Shown here piece by piece: positions 1 to 8,690 of a stretch of DNA of 64,000 nt (the first letter of the stretch is position 1; each line of letters opens with the position of its first letter). Source of the stretch: G963667975 sp963677395. GTDB taxonomy: Bacteria; Bacteroidota; Bacteroidia; Bacteroidales; G963667975. The position numbers and the translations under genes were made by a program. The notes beneath the pieces were generated by a model that was not told where the DNA came from, did not search any database, and was given only the letters and a program-made list of their open reading frames with translations. The stretch spans positions 744,001 to 808,000 of the forward strand of contig OY781965.2 of NCBI GenBank assembly GCA_963677395.2, read 5' to 3'.

Positions 1-226
1 AAATACCATGCTGACCAAAGTTGAGGTCACTGTAACCATAGTCCCAGCGGTTACGGATTCCGGCAATCTGACTGTTTCCCTGCTCAAATCCGGGTTTCAC
101 AAAATAAACCAGACGCTGGCGGTAATACTCATATTTTAAGGCATTTAATGAATCGTTTTGGGCGTAAATCCCTATTCCCGAAGTAAAAAACAGACAGATA
201 ATCAAACACAATTTTCTCATACGCAT
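1..226 (-). CDS. Secreted protein, N-terminal fragment (cut by window edge)
   Basis: Only the first 73-75 codons are in the window; the gene runs off the left edge. The product starts with a basic stretch, a hydrophobic segment and an Ala-Gln end (IGIYAQ), which is a typical Bacteroidota signal peptide, so the protein is exported. The mature part begins NDSLNALKYEYYRQR and has no recognisable domain. Two in-frame ATGs lie two codons apart (positions 226 and 220); I cannot decide between them. The next gene upstream (MFS transporter, same strand) is separated by a strong hairpin, so this is probably its own transcription unit. Function unknown. Confidence 0.7.
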   Translation of the reverse strand, partial: MRMRKLCLIICLFFTSGIGIYAQNDSLNALKYEYYRQRLVYFVKPGFEQGNSQIAGIRNRWDYGYSDLNFGQHGI

Positions 227-279
227 TAGAAGCAAATGAATGAGGCTGTATCAAAAAGCTGCAATCATAATATATTTTT

Positions 280-340
280 CCCGACTTTCGGGACTCAATA
301 AGTTATCATATTGAGTCCCGAAAGTCGGGAAAGTTTTTTT
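280..340. terminator. Perfect 21-bp inverted repeat, probable bidirectional terminator
   Basis: Arms at 280-300 and 309-329 are perfectly complementary over 21 bp around an 8-base loop. The plus-strand side runs into a T-tract (334-340) and the minus-strand side into a shorter one. The site lies after the stop of the MFS transporter gene, so it should end that leftward transcript. Confidence 0.75.
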
Positions 341-384
341 ATCAAATGAGGGAGCTCTTGAGAAAGTTCCCTCTGTTTTGAAGA

Positions 385-1773
385 TTATTTTTTGTTAGGA
401 AGGTCGAGACCGTAACCTTTTTTGCGGTCAACAACGCGTAAGATGACACTTAAAATGATGGCAGCGATACCAAAACCTGCAAAAATAAGTTCCGGAACGG
501 TATAATTGTAAGTGGCGCCTTTAACACCAGCAGCAATTTGTTCAGAAACGCCAGGGTTTGAAGCTGTAAGCGCATAACCAATTAACATAGGTACACCCCA
601 TAATCCCCAGTTTTGAATCCAGAAGATCAAACCGTATGCAGAGCCTAAATATCTGTTCTCTACAATTTTAGGCAGTGATGGCCACATTGAAGCAGGTACT
701 AATGAGAATGCAATACCTAAGATTATGATTGTAAATATAGCAATTGCAGAGTTGAATGATTCAGCAGGAACGAAGGCAAAAATTAAATGAGAAATGGTTA
801 GCAAGATTGCTCCATAAAGCATCATTTTTGCGCCTAAGCCTTTTTTGTCTAGGAAGAAACCAATAAAAGGAGTCAGAATCATTGCACCGATTGGGAACAT
901 AGATACATAACGTGAAGCAACACCTTCGGCAATTCCTAATTTGCTGGCCAACATTTGAGGCGCAAAACGCTGAAATGGAAAGATTGCTGAATAGAATAAT
1001 ACACAAAGACCTGCAATAGCAAGGAAACCGGGATTTGTAAAGATTTTACCAATATCACTGATTTTAAATTCTTCTTCAGGATCTGACGTAGCATTTAAAC
1101 TTTCCTGTTTGTCCAGTTTAGAATCCATGAAAGTGTAAATAAAGAATGTAAGGAATCCAATGCATAAGAAAGCACCGCCCCAGATAAATGCATTAGCCGG
1201 ACCAGCACCGTTAGATGCGAAAATTGGAGATAACCACATTACTGCAAAAACGCCTAAACGTGCCAATGCCATTTCAAGACCCATTGCTAAAGCTAATTCT
1301 TTGCCCTGGAACCATTTAACGATAGTTTTTGATACGGTGATACCAGCCATTTCAACCCCAACGCCAAATACAGCAAAGCCTAAACATGCAATCCATACGG
1401 TAGTTGGAAATTTCATCCAAATGAAGGTTGTTTCTGCATCGATAGCAACAAATTTAAGTGCATAGATTTTAATTAATGCTCCTGCTACCATGGTTAAACC
1501 GGCAGTAATCAATGTAAAACGGATGCCCATCTTGTCAAGGATAATCCCTGAAATAATTAAGAATCCAAAGAATACGTTAAAGAAGAATTCTTGCCCACCA
1601 TAGAATCCAAATGCATCTGAATTCCAATGGTATTGTGTCTCGAACATTGTTTTGAGTGGTGAAGCTACATCCACAAAGAAATAGGCAAAAAACATAGTAG
1701 ATGAAATAAGTGCCAACGCAATCCATCTCGCAGTTTTTGAGTCTCTTAAAGATTGTTGAATTTTTTCAGTCAT
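385..1773 (-). CDS. Major facilitator superfamily (MFS) transporter
   Basis: A 462-residue integral membrane protein with about twelve hydrophobic segments in two halves, split by a charged cytoplasmic loop near residues 220-240 (rich in Asp, Glu and Lys). The LDKMGIRFT stretch after the second or third helix fits the MFS loop 2-3 motif and LDKKGLGAK is its counterpart in the second half. Length and layout are normal for the superfamily. The substrate cannot be read from the sequence; the protein resembles the broad NarK/OFA-like bacterial group. It lies 134 bp after the wtpA-like gene on the same strand but has its own promoter-like -7 element, so it need not belong to that operon. Class confident, substrate unknown. 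Confidence 0.85.
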   Translation of the reverse strand: MTEKIQQSLRDSKTARWIALALISSTMFFAYFFVDVASPLKTMFETQYHWNSDAFGFYGGQEFFFNVFFGFLIISGIILDKMGIRFTLITAGLTMVAGALIKIYALKFVAIDAETTFIWMKFPTTVWIACLGFAVFGVGVEMAGITVSKTIVKWFQGKELALAMGLEMALARLGVFAVMWLSPIFASNGAGPANAFIWGGAFLCIGFLTFFIYTFMDSKLDKQESLNATSDPEEEFKISDIGKIFTNPGFLAIAGLCVLFYSAIFPFQRFAPQMLASKLGIAEGVASRYVSMFPIGAMILTPFIGFFLDKKGLGAKMMLYGAILLTISHLIFAFVPAESFNSAIAIFTIIILGIAFSLVPASMWPSLPKIVENRYLGSAYGLIFWIQNWGLWGVPMLIGYALTASNPGVSEQIAAGVKGATYNYTVPELIFAGFGIAAIILSVILRVVDRKKGYGLDLPNKK

Positions 1774-1816
1774 AACTTTTCTCTATTTGTTTTAGTTAAA
1801 TTTTTTGACGAACCAG

Positions 1817-1824
1817 CAAAGCTA
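1817..1824 (-). promoter_or_regulatory. Bacteroidota-type -7 element upstream of the MFS gene
   Basis: On the minus strand this reads TAGCTTTG, a match to the -7 consensus TAnnTTTG, 43 bp upstream of the MFS start codon. No convincing -33 TTTG lies at the right distance, so support is partial. Confidence 0.4.
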
Positions 1825-1907
1825 AAGATAAATCAGATACCATAAGCATAGAAATATCATGTTTTCCTTTAGATTTTAGCTTTTTCATTCTCATTTTTGA
1901 CATTCTC

Positions 1908-2885
1908 TTATTTTGTAATAGCTTTTAATTCATCCGGGAGATTATTATAGCCTTTTATGATAGCAGGTGAAATAATGGTTTGCCCGTTCTGTTTCATAAT
2001 TTCTAATCCTTTATCACGGCTGAGCATATAGTGCAGAAATGCAATTGCAACTTTCTTATTGGGTGCATTTTTGAGCATCGTAGTGCCGTAAATCATAGGT
2101 TCTCCCTTCATGGTTTTTGTTTTACCGGGCTTATCTCCACGTATTTCTATGGATGCTTGTTTGTAAAAGCCAGCAAGTTCTTGTTTTTTCAGGTTTATAG
2201 AATCAGGAAGTATGAGATATTTTAAATGGTGTTGCTCTGCAACCGAACGATAGAGAAAAATAAAGTCAACGCTTTGAGATTCGAGTAACGAAAGCAGATC
2301 TACTTCTTTTGGACGGATGTACTCTTTGTTTTTACGTGTAAGCTTAGGTGTTAATCCTTTCTGCTTATAGAATAATTCAGAAAGCTTCATGGTCAGCACC
2401 GAGCGATAGCCACAGGGGTCTGAATCAGGATCGCTGCGGCCATAGCTTACCTCCTTTTTTTGAAGGATTTCAAACCAGTTGTCTCGATTAATTTCGTTAG
2501 CATATCTTGATTTGTCGGTGTAAACCAAACATATTTCGTTTCCGGCAAAGAGTGCATTCCAGTTTGCATAGCCGGGAATCAGCATACTATCGATTACACT
2601 GTAATCTGATGATGCCATGATATCACAAGGTTTTTGCAAATCGATGATTTTTCGTGCACATTTTACACTGCCATCGGCTTCGAGTAGTACTTTAACATTG
2701 GGATGGATGTACATAAAGGAATCGGCAATTATTTTCATGGGTACCGAAAGACTACCCGCATGAAAAATGGTGAGGTTGCCACTTAATTTTTCGCTGTTGC
2801 TATGATTGCTCTCTGGTGCATGATTACAGGAAAAAAGAAATGCAACACTAAGCAAAAGGAGCGTATATCTGAAAATAGTTTTCAT
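1908..2885 (-). CDS. wtpA: WtpA-like molybdate/tungstate-binding lipoprotein
   Basis: A 325-residue lipoprotein: signal peptide with lipobox FLFSC (lipidated Cys20), then a periplasmic binding protein fold of the ModA/WtpA group. The mature part opens with LTIFHAGSLSVPM, matching the WtpA anion-binding start, followed by DIMASSDYSVID and YGRSDPDSDPCGYRS, which is the WtpA-type second binding loop. In known systems this protein hands tungstate or molybdate to the WtpB permease and WtpC ATPase. No ABC permease or ATPase gene is present in this window, so it is an orphan here. It is last in an operon behind the two-domain SUOX-like lipoprotein (8 bp gap) and a TonB-dependent receptor. Binding class confident; the choice between tungstate and molybdate is open. 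Confidence 0.85.
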   Translation of the reverse strand: MKTIFRYTLLLLSVAFLFSCNHAPESNHSNSEKLSGNLTIFHAGSLSVPMKIIADSFMYIHPNVKVLLEADGSVKCARKIIDLQKPCDIMASSDYSVIDSMLIPGYANWNALFAGNEICLVYTDKSRYANEINRDNWFEILQKKEVSYGRSDPDSDPCGYRSVLTMKLSELFYKQKGLTPKLTRKNKEYIRPKEVDLLSLLESQSVDFIFLYRSVAEQHHLKYLILPDSINLKKQELAGFYKQASIEIRGDKPGKTKTMKGEPMIYGTTMLKNAPNKKVAIAFLHYMLSRDKGLEIMKQNGQTIISPAIIKGYNNLPDELKAITK

Positions 2886-2893
2886 CGTTAAGA

Positions 2894-3949
2894 TTATTGC
2901 TCAAGGATATAAATATCGGTTATTGCTTTTACAGCACGATCCGAGAAAAAGTCACCGGCAGGAAATGCTTTAAAGATTCCATCGGTTTTGTTTTCGGGAT
3001 CGCACATGAGGATAACCTCTTGCTGGTCGTTGCGGTTAATTAATTCGCCAAATGTATAAATAGTTCTGTACCCATCCAGTCCAACTACGGCTACCAATCC
3101 GTTGCGAAGGTTTTGTGGAGTGTGTTTTATGTGTTTCAACACCAGATCTTTTAGATAAATACCTGTGAAAGGAGTTGTACTGTGTATTCCTTTTCCGCGA
3201 CCGTAAAAGATAGTTTCGTAAGTGTGTTGAGCAAATTCGCGGGGCAATGCAGTAAGTTCTTCCTTTTTTTCGTTACCTACCCAAACAGCAAGCTTGGGAG
3301 CATACATCGGATTCATTCCCTTCATGGTTTTGAATGAACGTGGAAACGATTTTACGGTAATCTTAACAGGTTCGTCAATGTTTCGTTCGGTAAGAAGATC
3401 ATTGGCATTTACGAGTTTGAATGATTGAGGCAAAGGCCACAACTCTTTGGTTTTGGTAGGAACAATTCGTGATACTTCGGTGGCAATAATTAATTGATGA
3501 AGCTTTGCCGGATAGTATAGTTCGCCCCAGCTGAAAATAGCTTTCTCACCTTTTTTGTTTTCGATTTCAACATAAAGATCGATGATAGGGTTGAACTCTT
3601 TTTTGTTTTTCTTATCGAGTTTGAAGCTGTTCATAATGTCGAATAAAGAATATCCGTCATAACGATATGCTCCCACAAAGCGATTTGTATCGCCCGAAAG
3701 CAACGCTTCCTTTACAATAACACTGCGAAGCGGTAATTTTTTTAAATCAACTGTTCCCGGATTGGAGATTTCGCCTGCAACTTCAATCACAGGTTCGCCC
3801 AAAAGTTTGGTTTCGGTATTATCATAAAAATTGTTGGTGGCATCAGTAGTGTCGGCTGCTGTGCGCATATTCCCTGCCTGATTATGCTGTTTTTGGTTGC
3901 ACGATAACAGTAATGCCGTTAGTGCAATAAGTAAAAATGTCTTTTTCAT
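2894..3949 (-). CDS. Lipoprotein with two sulfite-oxidase-like (molybdopterin-fold) domains
   Basis: A 351-residue protein with a lipobox (ALLLSC, lipidated Cys17). Two related segments follow, about residues 54-190 and 195-350. Each shows the order 'V.G.V.NPG.v.l..L', a hydrophobic core and a closing F..G..., as in the oxidoreductase molybdopterin-binding (SUOX) fold. The only other cysteine, near residue 322, does not sit where the cofactor-ligating Cys of sulfite oxidase or YedY lies, so catalysis is doubtful. It is more likely a binding protein using this fold. It sits between a TonB-dependent receptor (3 bp gap) and a WtpA-type lipoprotein (8 bp gap), which suggests a job in capturing a molybdenum or tungsten compound at the cell surface or in the periplasm. 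The fold assignment is by eye. Confidence 0.6.
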   Translation of the reverse strand: MKKTFLLIALTALLLSCNQKQHNQAGNMRTAADTTDATNNFYDNTETKLLGEPVIEVAGEISNPGTVDLKKLPLRSVIVKEALLSGDTNRFVGAYRYDGYSLFDIMNSFKLDKKNKKEFNPIIDLYVEIENKKGEKAIFSWGELYYPAKLHQLIIATEVSRIVPTKTKELWPLPQSFKLVNANDLLTERNIDEPVKITVKSFPRSFKTMKGMNPMYAPKLAVWVGNEKKEELTALPREFAQHTYETIFYGRGKGIHSTTPFTGIYLKDLVLKHIKHTPQNLRNGLVAVVGLDGYRTIYTFGELINRNDQQEVILMCDPENKTDGIFKAFPAGDFFSDRAVKAITDIYILEQ

Positions 3950-3952
3950 GAT

Positions 3953-6292
3953 CTATTTTATTTGGTAAATGAGCTTTGCAAAAATCATACGTCCCGGACA
4001 AACACTATTCTTGCTGTCGTAATATTTTTTGTTAAACAGATTTTGAATTTCGAGGGCAGCCGAAAAGTTGCAGATAATATCTTTCTGGAAACGAAGGTCA
4101 ACCACTGTATAATCGGGATATTGTGCAGGCATAAAGTATTTGTCGTCCAGCGTGTTTGCGTCGTTTAACCATTGTTTTCCAATATACCGGATCACAAGAC
4201 CGGAGTTCACAATTTTAGTATTCCAGTAAGCAGCACACGTAATTGAATGGTCAGAAACATCGGTGAGATATTTACCACTTAAATCACTATTCCCATTTTT
4301 CTGATCAGGCGTAAATGTTTTAATTTTGGGATGAGTGTAAGCGTATGATATTGAAAATGAAATATTTTTGGATAGAGTATATCGTGTATCAAGTTCAAAT
4401 CCATAAATTTCAACTTCGGTAATGTTTACTCGTTTGAATATTGGACTTGTTTTAAACCCCATATTTACTGAATCGCCTGTAGTAATATAATACATAAAAT
4501 CCTTACCCAATGAGTAGTACACGGATGGCTGAATTGAGAGCTTATCATTTGGTTTGTAGTCCCAGCCCCATTCAATGTTGTAGAGATATTCAGGCTTTAG
4601 TTCTGGATTTATAACCTTAAAGCCACCTTTTACCTTTCCGGAGCGACACATATCATCCAGAATCGGCGGACGAAAACCTCCGGCCAGTGATACAAAAGTT
4701 CGTAAAGAAGGTTTAAACGTGTATTGTACAGATAACTTCGGGCTGAACGCAGTCCAGTTCTTTTCGGTAATATTCACATTTTCATATAGTTTCATATATT
4801 CTGATGAAACAGAAGGTGTTTCAACAAAGAACTGACCCTCTCTGTATGATGCAATATCCGTACGTATTCCGGCAATAAATTTCAATTTTGGCGTAAACGG
4901 TACAAATTCCCCCTGAAGAAAAATCCCCCCCGAGAAGAGTTTTCCTTTGTTATGGATAACATCCGATGAGGTGAGATAAATATCGGAAGCATCTACACTT
5001 CCTTGTTTCGCATCAAAACCTGCCACTAGTGTTGTTTTATCTGTAATTTTAAGATTCAGATTAGCCAAAATTCCCATATCAACACGGGTTGAAGTAACGT
5101 CATACAATGTGTAAGCATTGTCTTTGATATATTCGTTTTGAGCCTTGTAATCTTCCTGGATGTAAAATGTACTTACATTTAGTTCTCCCTTTTTCAGTTG
5201 ATTGCGATAGAGGGCTTTTAGTTGCCACGTGTCGTGCTCGGTATAGTTTCCAAGCTTTTCATATACAGTTTCGCCACCTCCGCGTTCATCATCATAGCGT
5301 AATATGTCGAGCTCAATGGTTTGTTTTTCGTGCAGGATTAAACCTATTTTTCCACCAATACCATATTCTTTCAAGTAGTTAGCAACAGTATAAGGTGTTT
5401 TAAATGCTTCGGAAGTTGAAACATATCCGTCACTCTTTGTTCGGAATCCGTTGAGTGTCCAGTAAAATTGTTTGGTTTCCGAAAGTGGTTTACGTCCTGA
5501 AAGATTTAAGCCGTTTCTCCATGTATTATACGTTCCGAACTCACTCCAGGCTTTCATTCCAAAAGGTTTATAAGGTTTACGGGTAATAATATTGATAACT
5601 CCACCCATAGCATTTCCTCCATACAGCGATGAAACAGGACCTTTTATTACTTCCATACGGTCAATCATATCTTTGTCGAAAAGATTCCAGTTTACAGTAC
5701 CGCCATCCGTTTTGTTTACCGGAACTCCATCTACAAGTACCAGTGTACGAGCTTGGTCTTTGCCACTTAATCCTCGCAATGTAACGGTGGCCTTATTGGA
5801 AAAAATCCCGAAAGGTCTGTTCACGTTTATTCCGGATAAGAGTAAAGATTGATCCGGCGTTTGCCCCGGAGTGGCTTCTATCTGAGTTTGATTTATCACG
5901 GTAACACGGGTTGGAATTCTGTCAATGCGCGAATCGGTGCGGGTTGCAGTAATCACAACCGGATTAATTTCAATCACATTGGGTTGCATTTCAATCTCGA
6001 TTATGCCTTTCAACTCTTTTTTTGAAATTTGATACCTTTTGAGCAAAAAACCATCGCCCTGTACTAAAAGCTCGGGCTTTTGAATGTTTTGCGGAATCTC
6101 AAGTTTAAACTGTCCCAATGAATCAGTAATCGTTTGTCTTTCGGTGAAAATCAATTGCACTTTAACTCCTTCCAGCGATTGATGCTGATTATTTTTTACG
6201 ACTCCTTTCACAACAGTTTGAGCAAAAAGAGAAGAAGAAACCAGGATACAAAAAAGCATCAAAGCCGATAAATAATATTTAGACTGTAACAT
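3953..6292 (-). CDS. TonB-dependent outer-membrane receptor with CarboxypepD_reg-like N-domain
   Basis: A 779-residue receptor: signal peptide ending SLFAQ, a carboxypeptidase-regulatory-like beta-sandwich at about residues 28-110, a plug domain (about 120-235, with VVITATRTDSRIDR, LRGLSG, LVDGVPV, IKGPVSSLYGGNAMGGVINIITRK) and a 22-strand barrel ending in an aromatic-rich strand. Such receptors import scarce ligands across the outer membrane using TonB energy. It is clearly paralogous to the receptor at 12513-14582: the plugs share the unusual run 'GIFS..A.VT.RGL'. It is cotranscribed with SUOX-like and WtpA-like lipoproteins, which suggests molybdate, tungstate or a complex of them as ligand. 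The ligand is an inference from context. Confidence 0.9.
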   Translation of the reverse strand: MLQSKYYLSALMLFCILVSSSLFAQTVVKGVVKNNQHQSLEGVKVQLIFTERQTITDSLGQFKLEIPQNIQKPELLVQGDGFLLKRYQISKKELKGIIEIEMQPNVIEINPVVITATRTDSRIDRIPTRVTVINQTQIEATPGQTPDQSLLLSGINVNRPFGIFSNKATVTLRGLSGKDQARTLVLVDGVPVNKTDGGTVNWNLFDKDMIDRMEVIKGPVSSLYGGNAMGGVINIITRKPYKPFGMKAWSEFGTYNTWRNGLNLSGRKPLSETKQFYWTLNGFRTKSDGYVSTSEAFKTPYTVANYLKEYGIGGKIGLILHEKQTIELDILRYDDERGGGETVYEKLGNYTEHDTWQLKALYRNQLKKGELNVSTFYIQEDYKAQNEYIKDNAYTLYDVTSTRVDMGILANLNLKITDKTTLVAGFDAKQGSVDASDIYLTSSDVIHNKGKLFSGGIFLQGEFVPFTPKLKFIAGIRTDIASYREGQFFVETPSVSSEYMKLYENVNITEKNWTAFSPKLSVQYTFKPSLRTFVSLAGGFRPPILDDMCRSGKVKGGFKVINPELKPEYLYNIEWGWDYKPNDKLSIQPSVYYSLGKDFMYYITTGDSVNMGFKTSPIFKRVNITEVEIYGFELDTRYTLSKNISFSISYAYTHPKIKTFTPDQKNGNSDLSGKYLTDVSDHSITCAAYWNTKIVNSGLVIRYIGKQWLNDANTLDDKYFMPAQYPDYTVVDLRFQKDIICNFSAALEIQNLFNKKYYDSKNSVCPGRMIFAKLIYQIK

Positions 6293-6372
6293 CTTTAACT
6301 GTTTTTGAAAGATTTATGTTCTGGAATAACAATATACAGCATTTGTTTCAGAATGCTGATTCAGAATATACA

Positions 6373-6417
6373 AAAAGGGAGCATTTGCTTTGTTTCCAGA
6401 AACTAACGCTCCCTTTT
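6373..6417 (-). terminator. Hairpin between the T9SS cargo gene and the TonB receptor gene
   Basis: Arms 6373-6382 and 6408-6417 (10 bp, AAAAGGGAGC) are followed on the minus strand by a short T-run. It lies after the cargo gene stop and before the receptor start, so it is an internal terminator or attenuator that would lower receptor expression relative to the first two genes. Confidence 0.6.
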
Positions 6418-6427
6418 GAGATAAATA

Positions 6428-7282
6428 TTATCGAACGATTACTTTTTGAGTATAAGAGTCATCTTCCAACATAAAGCGGAAGAAATAGATACCTGAACCA
6501 TATTGGTTCATATCCAGTGAAGATGGTAGAAAACCATTCTCGAACGTTGCAACTTCAATGCCTTGAGTATTAAATATGTGTAATCCCTTTACTTCTTCTG
6601 TAACAGAAAGTGTAAGCTTTCCGTTGCTTGGATTTGGATAAACACTTGCTACATTGGTATAAAGAAGTTGTTCAATACCTGAAACAGCAATTCCTTTAAT
6701 ATAAATGTCATCAATTTTCGAAACAGCAGCAGCATCCACAGCGGTACCATTCAAATTGTTGTTCGAAGCCATAATCCAACGGATATAAGCTGAAGAAGTA
6801 GAATTTTCCATTTGAACAGGGAGTGCTATGCTTGCTAAAACACCTGTGGTCCAATCGTTTCCTAGAGTTACAGTTCCATTCGTTAAGTCAGTCCATTGAC
6901 CACCGCTCATTTTCCATTGAACTTTGAAATCTTTCGGACCTACAGGGTTGTTTCCCGAACGTTGTTTGGAAGAAAGAGTCAGACTTGTAAAACCTTGGGT
7001 TTTAAATTTAATTGACCAGTATTTTAAATTCTGACCATTGTCCCAGCCTGTAGCTGTAGCAGCATAATCGCCGGTTGAAACTCCATTAGTATAGGTAAGA
7101 ACACGAATATTTCCTGTTGAATCTTCAGCTCTGATAGAACGCGAATTGTTTCCAGTACTGTAAAAATTTGCTAAAGTATCAGCAGCAGTACCTGTTGGAA
7201 ATGTCCATGCAACAATGTTGTCCTGAGCACTTAAACTCAATCCGATAAAAATAAAGAATGCAAAAAATAGATTTTTTTTCAT
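6428..7282 (-). CDS. Secreted protein with type IX secretion C-terminal sorting domain
   Basis: A 284-residue protein. It has a signal peptide (LSLSAQ) and a central region of about 165 residues, rich in Thr, Gly and Trp, that looks like an all-beta ligand-binding module (starting VAWTFPTG, ending KIDDIYIKG). A typical T9SS type A sorting domain of about 75 residues follows, starting VYPNPSNGKL, continuing GLHIFNTQG and GSGIYFFR, and ending QKVIVR. It should be exported through SprA and left on the surface or released. It is the second gene of the lipoprotein-cargo-receptor operon, 19 bp after the lipoprotein. The central domain is not one I recognise; the sorting-domain assignment is firm. 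A surface ligand-scavenging role is inferred from its neighbours. Confidence 0.85.
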   Translation of the reverse strand: MKKNLFFAFFIFIGLSLSAQDNIVAWTFPTGTAADTLANFYSTGNNSRSIRAEDSTGNIRVLTYTNGVSTGDYAATATGWDNGQNLKYWSIKFKTQGFTSLTLSSKQRSGNNPVGPKDFKVQWKMSGGQWTDLTNGTVTLGNDWTTGVLASIALPVQMENSTSSAYIRWIMASNNNLNGTAVDAAAVSKIDDIYIKGIAVSGIEQLLYTNVASVYPNPSNGKLTLSVTEEVKGLHIFNTQGIEVATFENGFLPSSLDMNQYGSGIYFFRFMLEDDSYTQKVIVR

Positions 7283-7301
7283 AAGTGTGTGTATTTATGG
7301 G

Positions 7302-8192
7302 TTATTGTTGAATTTTTAAATCAAATTTCACCCAACCGTTTTCCTGTTGAGCATTTACTTCTTTCACTTTAATTAAGCCTTTTTTTCCTGAGCTTGTCTT
7401 GAATGGGATTACTTGTCCGGCGGCGGCATACTTATATTTCCGGCTACTGATTCCGGATCCACTATGAAATGCAGCCGACAATAAACTATCGTTTATCGCC
7501 TGGTCAAAAGCCGAAACCGGAACCTGAGTTGCATAATCCCAATCAGTATAATTTTTGGTAGTCCAGCTTGTTAGTGAAGGGAAATAGATTGGGGCATCAT
7601 AGTCACCTGCCGATGAAAAAGTATAAGAAGGAGTTCCACTGGTTACATAGTAGTACATTAAAATATCAACGTTTGCCTGGTTTAATGCTGCATTTGTTGT
7701 TGTGTAAACAGTGGGGATAAAAGGATTTAAAAACGAACCATATTGCGTATTTGACTGCATTCCCAGAACGATATTCTCGAAAGAGTGAATTGGACTATAG
7801 GAAACGGTAGTATCATAAGTTTTTAAACTTAGTGAAACCCGGTGTCTGTTTTTATCCATTACGGAAATAGTCCAGATAAGAGAATCGCCCCAAGCATTCT
7901 GAATTACTTTGGTGATATTAAGTTGTTGAATATTATGCCCCTCGTCGAGGATCGTTTTCTCACCTTGTTTACTTTTACACTTGATTGTAAGATTGGTAAT
8001 GTTTGCACTTTTCCCTTCTGCAATAATTCCGAATTTTGCTATATGGTTTTGCAGATACACGCCATCGGTAGTATAAGTAATTTCACTTTTTAAAGTCAAT
8101 ACAGGTGGATTTTCTTCTTCATCCTTTTTGCAGGAGCTGAGTATAATTCCTGCAAATGCAAGAAATATGAAACAATATCTGAGTGAATGCAT
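7302..8192 (-). CDS. Lipoprotein, paralogue of the 14585-15496 product
   Basis: A 296-residue lipoprotein (lipobox IILSSC, Cys21, followed by an acidic KKDEEEN linker that in Bacteroidota often marks surface export). It aligns with the lipoprotein at 14585-15496: both have 'NPP(v/l)...', a strand 'K...ITNLTIKCKSK' or 'SADLTNFVIIVNN', 'SFENIVLGMQSNTQYGSF' or 'VKTIQLGAQQNTVYGGF', 'AALNQANVDILMYY' or 'ASLNQNLIDICYYF', and a C-terminal 'G(L/I)(I/F)KVK.V..QQ'. No database family is recognised. It is first in an operon with a T9SS cargo protein, a TonB receptor and two metal-linked lipoproteins. A candidate ModE-like palindrome lies just upstream. It is likely the surface partner of the receptor. 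Confidence 0.75.
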   Translation of the reverse strand: MHSLRYCFIFLAFAGIILSSCKKDEEENPPVLTLKSEITYTTDGVYLQNHIAKFGIIAEGKSANITNLTIKCKSKQGEKTILDEGHNIQQLNITKVIQNAWGDSLIWTISVMDKNRHRVSLSLKTYDTTVSYSPIHSFENIVLGMQSNTQYGSFLNPFIPTVYTTTNAALNQANVDILMYYYVTSGTPSYTFSSAGDYDAPIYFPSLTSWTTKNYTDWDYATQVPVSAFDQAINDSLLSAAFHSGSGISSRKYKYAAAGQVIPFKTSSGKKGLIKVKEVNAQQENGWVKFDLKIQQ

Positions 8193-8193
8193 T

Positions 8194-8217
8194 GGATGTG
8201 TTTGATTTTACATATCG
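8194..8217. promoter_or_regulatory. Candidate operator (ModE-box-like), imperfect copy
   Basis: GGATGTG-N10-CATATCG is a 24-bp element. One half is identical to the palindrome at 18225-18248 and the other half matches five of seven bases. It begins five bases after a minus-strand -7 element (8223-8230), so it covers the expected transcription start, a usual repressor position. Confidence 0.4.
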
Positions 8218-8690
8218 AATTGCAAAAATAGGATTTTTTAAATGCAAATGAAAATTGTAATTTTATTTTTAAGAATCAGTTTTTCAGTTGGTTATATATT
8301 TTGATGATATTTTGGGTTTCAGGATTGGGTTTTAATCATTAAATTACCACATGTAGCATATTAATTTGAAATAAAAGATCGTTATTTATAACTAAGAGAT
8401 ATGCGAGAATACAAGGCCGAATTAGAGATATGACTAATCCAGAATGACTCCGGATTAATTTAGAATTCACTTAGGTAAAATATGAAATAATTAATTTTAC
8501 GTTTCTTATAAAATTTGATTTTGAAATAAAATCAGAGTATAGGTTTTTAACACAAGACGTTTCGAAAATAAAGCGCACAATGTTGATTTATAATAAAATA
8601 AGTTTAGAAACAAAAGAATCGGATGAATGAATAACCGATAGATGAGATTAGATGAAAAAAACTATATTTGCATAACCCAAATTTAAAATA
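8218..8690. other. AT-rich intergenic region between divergent genes
   Basis: There is no open reading frame of note. Near 8223-8230 the minus strand reads TATTTTTG, a -7 element for the lipoprotein operon. At 8663-8670 the plus strand reads TATATTTG, a -7 element 21 bp before the TraB/GumN start. I see nothing else in the roughly 430 bases between. Confidence 0.5.

Noticed and set aside
6293..6427. Riboswitch (for example molybdenum-cofactor type) ahead of the TonB receptor gene
   Set aside because: The 135-bp gap holds a terminator hairpin and one 6-bp stem only, too little for a known aptamer.
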